This document shows, piece by piece, positions 14,502 through 17,893 of a stretch of DNA of 17,893 nucleotides (positions are counted from its first letter, which is position 1; every line of letters starts with the position of its first letter). Below the pieces are notes generated by a model. That model saw only the letters and a program-made list of their open reading frames with translations, searched no databases and was not told the origin of the DNA. A program made the position numbers and the translations under genes. Source of the DNA: CAYVBE01 sp964448935 (GTDB taxonomy: Bacteria; Planctomycetota; Brocadiia; SM23-32); assembly GCA_964448935.1 (NCBI GenBank), contig CAYVBE010000069.1:1-17893 (forward strand). The letters run 5' to 3'.

Positions 14502-15184
14502 AGTTGCCTCCTGTCGCCATGAACCCGGGGGGAAGGAGACTGCCCGTTACGGCGCGCCAACGTGCTGCCGGGCCAAGAGCTTTGCCATCCCGCGGGCGGG
14601 AAGCGCCCGCAGCCAGACCATTCCCGGCGGATTCGAACTGCCGTGATTTCACCCATGGTCTCCACCACCTCGCCGATGCCGGCTTCCCACAAAGTGCGGT
14701 CCGGCGAATCACCGACCGTATATGTCACCCGCTCGCGGCCCACGTCCAGGCAGCAACTGCGCCTGCTGGTGCCCCCTGTGTCGGCCGAAACTACTGTGAC
14801 ACCTCGTCTGTCAAGAATCCGGTTCAGGGACCGGACTACATCCGGGCCGGGACTCTCGTGGCCGTGGCCCAAGACGTTGGCGCCGCCGACGAGGCAGACG
14901 CGGACCCGGACCTGCTGCGCGCCAAGAGCCGTCATCGCGCCCAGCATCTCCTTCACAGCGTCTTCCGCGTACCTGTTCCTGCGGGCTGAAGTGCCGTTGC
15001 GGCAGGCGCCGGGAAGCATCACGTGCGCCATACCGCCGACCCCCGCTTCGGCATCGTAGGCCGCCGCGACGACACAGGAGCCGAGCGCGGCGGCACGGAG
15101 TATCCCACCGCTCCGGCAGGCTTTGACCTCACCCGTGCCGACGTTCAGCACCCGCTCGGCGCGCCCAAACGGACCGTTCGCCAT
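14489..15184 (-). CDS. cheD: CheD-type protein glutamine deamidase
   Basis: CheD deamidates glutamines on chemoreceptors and in some species binds CheC. This 231-residue protein has the family core: ALGSCV with Cys37, YDAEAGVGGMAHVMLPG with His54 (the 17-residue Cys-His spacing seen in Thermotoga CheD), VRVCLVGGANVL (95-105), and ILDRRGVTVVSADTGGTSRR (123-142). Two oddities. The residues before LGSC are Ala-Ala-Ala (31-33), where the catalytic threonine is normally found. A C-terminal tail of about 50 residues exceeds the usual 160-200 and overlaps the kinase start, so it may be a random extension or the result of a lost stop. AAGGA lies 8 bases before the ATG. No receptor, CheA or CheC is in the window; within this operon it may act on a non-chemotaxis partner. 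Confidence 0.82.
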   Translation of the reverse strand: MANGPFGRAERVLNVGTGEVKACRSGGILRAAALGSCVVAAAYDAEAGVGGMAHVMLPGACRNGTSARRNRYAEDAVKEMLGAMTALGAQQVRVRVCLVGGANVLGHGHESPGPDVVRSLNRILDRRGVTVVSADTGGTSRRSCCLDVGRERVTYTVGDSPDRTLWEAGIGEVVETMGEITAVRIRREWSGCGRFPPAGWQSSWPGSTLARRNGQSPSPRVHGDRRQLWDT

Positions 15185-15218
15185 TGCACCATTCCTTAGA
15201 TGATTCCGCCATTTATCT

Positions 15219-15791
15219 TCACGATTCCCCGTTCCTCCCGTCCGGCAGCGATCCGGCCAGTGCCATGCGCACGGCCCGCAGCAGTTGCTCGCGCCGCAGC
15301 GGCTTGGCCAGCAGCGTGATCGGGCCGTGGCGCATGGCCTCTTTCATGACTTCGCTGTCCGGGTAGCCGGTTATGACAATTACCGGCACCTTCGGGTCTT
15401 CCTCATGAAATCGGCTCAGAAACTCCGCGCCGCTCATGCGTGGCATCTTAAGGTCGAGCAGAACCAGGTCCGGCGTTCCCTGAGCAACTTGCCGGAGTCC
15501 CTCCTCGCCATCCGCAGCGCTTAACACCCTGCACCCTTCGGGTTCCAGCAGCCGCCGGATGAACCTCCGGATCGTTTCTTCATCGTCCACGATCAGCACC
15601 GTTGGCTCCAGCCGGCGCATGTGATGGGTATCCGCCCACCGCAACAGGACTTCCCGGCGGAAACGCCAGTCCTTGCCCACCTTGAAGGCGGGAATGTCGC
15701 CGGCCCTGGCCAGCCGGCGTATTGTCTCCACGTGCACGCTGAGCAACTGCGCCGCCTCCTTCGCGGTCAGGACGTGCTTGTCGAGTGCCAT
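15219..15791 (-). CDS. Excisionase-type HTH fused N-terminally to a response regulator receiver
   Basis: A 190-residue cytoplasmic protein and first gene of the operon. Residues 5-55 form an HTH_17/excisionase-like winged helix (LTAKEAAQLLSVHVETIRRL, then PAFKVGKDWRFRREVLLRW). A short linker leads to a receiver (about 63-182) with Asp69/Asp70, phospho-acceptor Asp113 in LLDLKMPRMSG, Thr141 and Lys163. The order is the reverse of ordinary response regulators, which carry the DNA-binding domain at the C-terminus. It is the only DNA-binding protein in the operon and may bind its own promoter about 75-100 bases upstream. The ribosome-binding site is a poor GGGGG. The cheD gene starts 34 bases downstream. 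Confidence 0.9.
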   Translation of the reverse strand: MALDKHVLTAKEAAQLLSVHVETIRRLARAGDIPAFKVGKDWRFRREVLLRWADTHHMRRLEPTVLIVDDEETIRRFIRRLLEPEGCRVLSAADGEEGLRQVAQGTPDLVLLDLKMPRMSGAEFLSRFHEEDPKVPVIVITGYPDSEVMKEAMRHGPITLLAKPLRREQLLRAVRMALAGSLPDGRNGES

Positions 15792-15862
15792 ACTGCCCCC
15801 GGCTTGCTTGAGAAAAACTACCTGCCCCCTACCTCCATGTTGTGTTTAGTTGCGATGAGTAG

Positions 15863-15891
15863 AGTTTAGCACCATTGCAAGCGCGCGTCAA
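15863..15891 (-). promoter_or_regulatory. Candidate sigma70 promoter of the signalling operon
   Basis: On the minus strand TTGACG (15886-15891), a 17-base spacer ending in TGC, then TAAACT (15863-15868): a near-consensus promoter with an extended -10. Transcription would start near 15856 with a leader of about 65 bases before the HTH-receiver gene. No other promoter this good was seen inside the operon. Confidence 0.65.
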
Positions 15892-15938
15892 GCCTTTTTT
15901 GCGCCATATACAGCGTGCAGGGGGTGGCTTCCGTGGGA

Positions 15939-15954
15939 ACGGTAGTCCTACCGT
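15939..15954. repeat. Short palindrome within the gap upstream of the operon
   Basis: ACGGTAG, TC, CTACCGT is a perfect 7-2-7 inverted repeat about 50 bases upstream of the operon -35, with CCGTGGG repeated on each side (15931 and 15951). It could be a regulator site. The surrounding gap 15892-16257 contains no gene I can support; short reading frames in it have no recognisable features. Confidence 0.4.
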
Positions 15955-16096
15955 GGGTCCGGCGGGCCCTGCTGCGCCGGCGCATGAAGATCCGGATGGC
16001 TCTTACGGTAACGCCCCATGTGTCCCATCCTGTTGGTCTCCTGCGGCGTTCTCTTCCCAATTCCCCGACAAGCCACCATCCCACCGGGAAGCGTCC

Positions 16097-16110
16097 GCGA
16101 TTCAAATCGC
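16097..16110. repeat. Short palindrome GCGATT-CA-AATCGC
   Basis: A perfect 6-2-6 inverted repeat in the same intergenic region. It looks superficially like a tRNA T arm, but no cloverleaf can be built around it. Confidence 0.4.
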
Positions 16111-16181
16111 AGGGGCCTGCGCTTGACCCCAAGTAAGAAGACGGATGGGTGCACCGGGGGGGGGCATGAATGCACGAAGCT

Positions 16182-16214
16182 ATGGACTTGGTGGACGTGG
16201 TGGACTCTGTGGAC
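16182..16214. repeat. GTGGAC micro-repeat, period 9
   Basis: ATGGAC (16182), GTGGAC (16191), GTGGAC (16200) and GTGGAC (16209) recur every nine bases with variable three-base spacers. It is the inverse-orientation counterpart of the GTCCAC array at 1691-1714. Both are intergenic, which suggests a dispersed element in this genome. A run of nine G (16156-16164) lies just before it. Confidence 0.65.
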
Positions 16215-16257
16215 CTGAACCGACGCCTGCCCGGCGGTCGCACATGCCCTTCTGCCC

Positions 16258-17893
16258 TCACTCTTCGACGAGATACAGCGGCACGGCATCCAGTTTGACC
16301 TGGTCCTGTTCGATCGGGTTGCCCATCAGGTCCAGCGCCCTGTAGCCCGGCGGGACGGTTAGCGGTCTTGGGCCTTCGCGGGTCCAGGCTATGGTGAAGC
16401 TGCGGTCGCCGGCGCGGAATTCGTAGGCGGTCAGCCACTCCGGCTCGGTCCATTTCTGGACGAACTCTGCGTCCGCGCGCATCAGCCGGGAGAGGGCGGC
16501 TATGGCGGCGTATTGCTTGCGCGGGGCGCCGCCGTATTCGAAGAAGACGTTCCCCGCGTTCGGCTCGCGGAAGGCGCGCGTGGTGCCGGCGTGGTAGAAG
16601 ACCTTCGTCACCCCGTAGGCGCGCATGATGGCGGCGTAGCGCACCAGGTCCGCCGCGCCCTCCAGCTCGTGGGCGCGCATGGCGTTGTTCATGGTCGCGT
16701 CGCCGGCGGAGGGGGGCGTGACGGGCGGGTCGTCGTCGGCGTAGATGCCGAACTCGGTCATCCAGATGGGGCGCGTCTCGCCGCGGCGCACCAGTTGCTC
16801 CCAGCGGTCCCGCAGGCCGGGCTCGAAGTTCTCCGCCCAGCCCCTGGACGGGTAGCGGTGGTAGTTCAGGATGTCGCACCACTGCATGCCGCCCTTCCGG
16901 ACGAACTCCTCCAGGTAGTTGCGCTCGGGTCCCGCGCCGAAGCCGCCCACGATCCGGCACTCCGGCGCAACCGCCTTCGCCTCCTCGTACGCTGCCCGCA
17001 GCAGCTCCATGTAGTCGTCCACGGTGTAGCCGGCCCGCGCGGGCAGGGAATAGTGGGTGTAGAGGGCCTCGTTGAGTATCTCGAAAGCGCGCACGCGCGG
17101 CCAGTAGTGGGCGACGCTCTCGCGCACGTACCGTCGCCAGTCGGCGATGTCGTCGGGCTTGAAGCTCATCGGCAGGCGGTCCATGATCCACGGTCGCGCG
17201 CCCGCCACCTCCTCCATGGCCTTCCGGTCGGGGGAACTGGCCCAGCGGGCCGAGGGGAAGGGCAGCAGCACCAGCACCTGTCCGCCGGCATCGAGGCACC
17301 GGTCAATCTGCGCGTCGGGGGCGCTGAAGTCGAATCCGTCCGGCTCCGGCTGGACGGTCTGCCACTTCACCGACCAGTCGCGCCACCAGCGCAGCCCGGC
17401 GGCGTGGGAAAGCTCCAGCAGGAACCGCCAGCCGAACGCGTGGTTCATGCCGAAGGAGGCGTCGGGTCCGGCAGAGGGCTCGATGACGGCGCAACGCAGG
17501 TTCTGCTCGAGGCCGCCCTCCGGCTGCCAGTGGACCCGGAAGAAGCCCCTCCGCCCGGCCGGGATGCCTTCCCGGGAGAGGCGGGCGTGCTGCCCGGCGC
17601 CCAACTTCAACTCCGCCTGTCCTTCCCAGACGGTGCGGTCGCGGTAGTCCGCCACGTACATGCGCCCACGCGCGATGGCGTTCTCATCGCCGGAGTTGAA
17701 GGCCTCGACGCTTACGGTCAGGCCGGCTTCCGGGTCGGTGAAGATATTGCCCGCGCGGCCCGTGACGATCCGGGTCTCGACGGCGCTGCGGGGCGCGTAG
17801 GGAGTGGCTCGGCCGCCCGGCTCGAACTGCACCGCGTCAATCCAGACCGTCGCCTCATCCAGGCCCGAATCCCGCAGGTCCACGCCTACCGAA
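16258..17893 (-). CDS. GH-A clan glycoside hydrolase (GH39/beta-galactosidase-like), N-terminus beyond the window
   Basis: The frame is open to the window edge, so this is the C-terminal part, about 545 residues. Numbering from the GTG at 17883 (not the true start): the fragment opens with the end of a carbohydrate-binding-like beta domain (ATVWIDAVQFEPG, 11-23), then another beta-rich region (about 35-135), then a (beta/alpha)8 barrel from about 140. The acid/base is Glu272 in FEILNEALYTHY and the nucleophile Glu377 in IWMTEFGIY; this NE...TEF pair marks clan GH-A. A small beta domain closes the protein (about 480-541). It should hydrolyse or transglycosylate a beta-linked sugar, probably outside the cytoplasm, but the substrate and exact family are not readable. 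It is followed by the repeat-bearing gap and then the signalling operon in the same direction; no functional link is evident. Confidence 0.85.
   Translation of the reverse strand, partial: SVGVDLRDSGLDEATVWIDAVQFEPGGRATPYAPRSAVETRIVTGRAGNIFTDPEAGLTVSVEAFNSGDENAIARGRMYVADYRDRTVWEGQAELKLGAGQHARLSREGIPAGRRGFFRVHWQPEGGLEQNLRCAVIEPSAGPDASFGMNHAFGWRFLLELSHAAGLRWWRDWSVKWQTVQPEPDGFDFSAPDAQIDRCLDAGGQVLVLLPFPSARWASSPDRKAMEEVAGARPWIMDRLPMSFKPDDIADWRRYVRESVAHYWPRVRAFEILNEALYTHYSLPARAGYTVDDYMELLRAAYEEAKAVAPECRIVGGFGAGPERNYLEEFVRKGGMQWCDILNYHRYPSRGWAENFEPGLRDRWEQLVRRGETRPIWMTEFGIYADDDPPVTPPSAGDATMNNAMRAHELEGAADLVRYAAIMRAYGVTKVFYHAGTTRAFREPNAGNVFFEYGGAPRKQYAAIAALSRLMRADAEFVQKWTEPEWLTAYEFRAGDRSFTIAWTREGPRPLTVPPGYRALDLMGNPIEQDQVKLDAVPLYLVEE

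Noticed and set aside
14224..14712. A 162-codon minus-strand frame between cheD and the kinase
   Set aside because: It overlaps both genes in another frame, and the two genes already account for the DNA with a tight translational-coupling junction.
16090..16135. A possible degenerate tRNA (T-arm-like GATTCAAATC)
   Set aside because: No matching acceptor, D or anticodon stems can be found around it.
15948..16289. A 113-codon minus-strand frame in the intergenic region
   Set aside because: Its VHRVHHVHQVH stretch is simply the GTGGAC micro-repeat translated; no ribosome-binding site or domain was seen.

Overview
The window is a 17.9 kb high-GC piece of bacterial chromosome with a 100-base run of N at 13109-13208, so it is probably a scaffold from a draft or metagenome assembly. 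Its contents are a Gfo/Idh/MocA sugar-type dehydrogenase, a secreted-type GH-A glycoside hydrolase, a large PAS-rich signalling operon, and dispersed hairpin and GTGGAC micro-repeats. This mix suggests an uncultured, carbohydrate-degrading, environmental Gram-negative lineage of the Planctomycetes/Lentisphaerae, Armatimonadota or Hydrogenedentes kind. That placement is an impression from gene content and no marker here fixes it.

Layout. (1) 1-313: a tRNA-Thr(CGU) gene on the minus strand with a recognisable promoter. (2) 314-1423 minus: Gfo/Idh/MocA oxidoreductase with a 9-11-9 palindrome just upstream. (3) 1424-1818: repeat-rich intergenic region with several perfect hairpins and a GTCCAC micro-repeat, ending in a good sigma70-type promoter for (4) 1819-2778 plus: a DprA/Smf-like protein of the GGTW variant. 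(5) 2788-4475 minus, convergent with dprA: ribosomal protein S20 (rpsT) downstream of a TPR protein with its own promoter. (6) 4668-15791 minus: a seven-gene signal-transduction operon behind one strong promoter at 15863-15891. (7) 15792-16257: intergenic region with a second copy of the micro-repeat. (8) 16258 to the window end, minus: the C-terminal part of a GH-A glycoside hydrolase.

The signalling operon, in order of transcription, encodes: an excisionase-type HTH fused in front of a receiver; a CheD-type glutamine deamidase; a membrane multi-PAS hybrid histidine kinase (split by the N gap); a receiver-HD-GYP c-di-GMP phosphodiesterase; a sensor kinase that carries both a PstS-like and a PhnD/TtrS-like periplasmic binding domain; an Rcp1-like single-domain receiver; and a receiver-GGDEF diguanylate cyclase. 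Most junctions are short or overlapping. The plausible reading is that extracytoplasmic anions (phosphate, phosphonate, sulfur oxyanions or similar) and cytoplasmic PAS signals are relayed to opposing c-di-GMP enzymes, with the HTH-receiver protein as the only DNA-binding output. The dual-binding-domain kinase and its operon are the most interesting objects here.

All functional statements rest on motifs and domain order read by eye. No database search was run.
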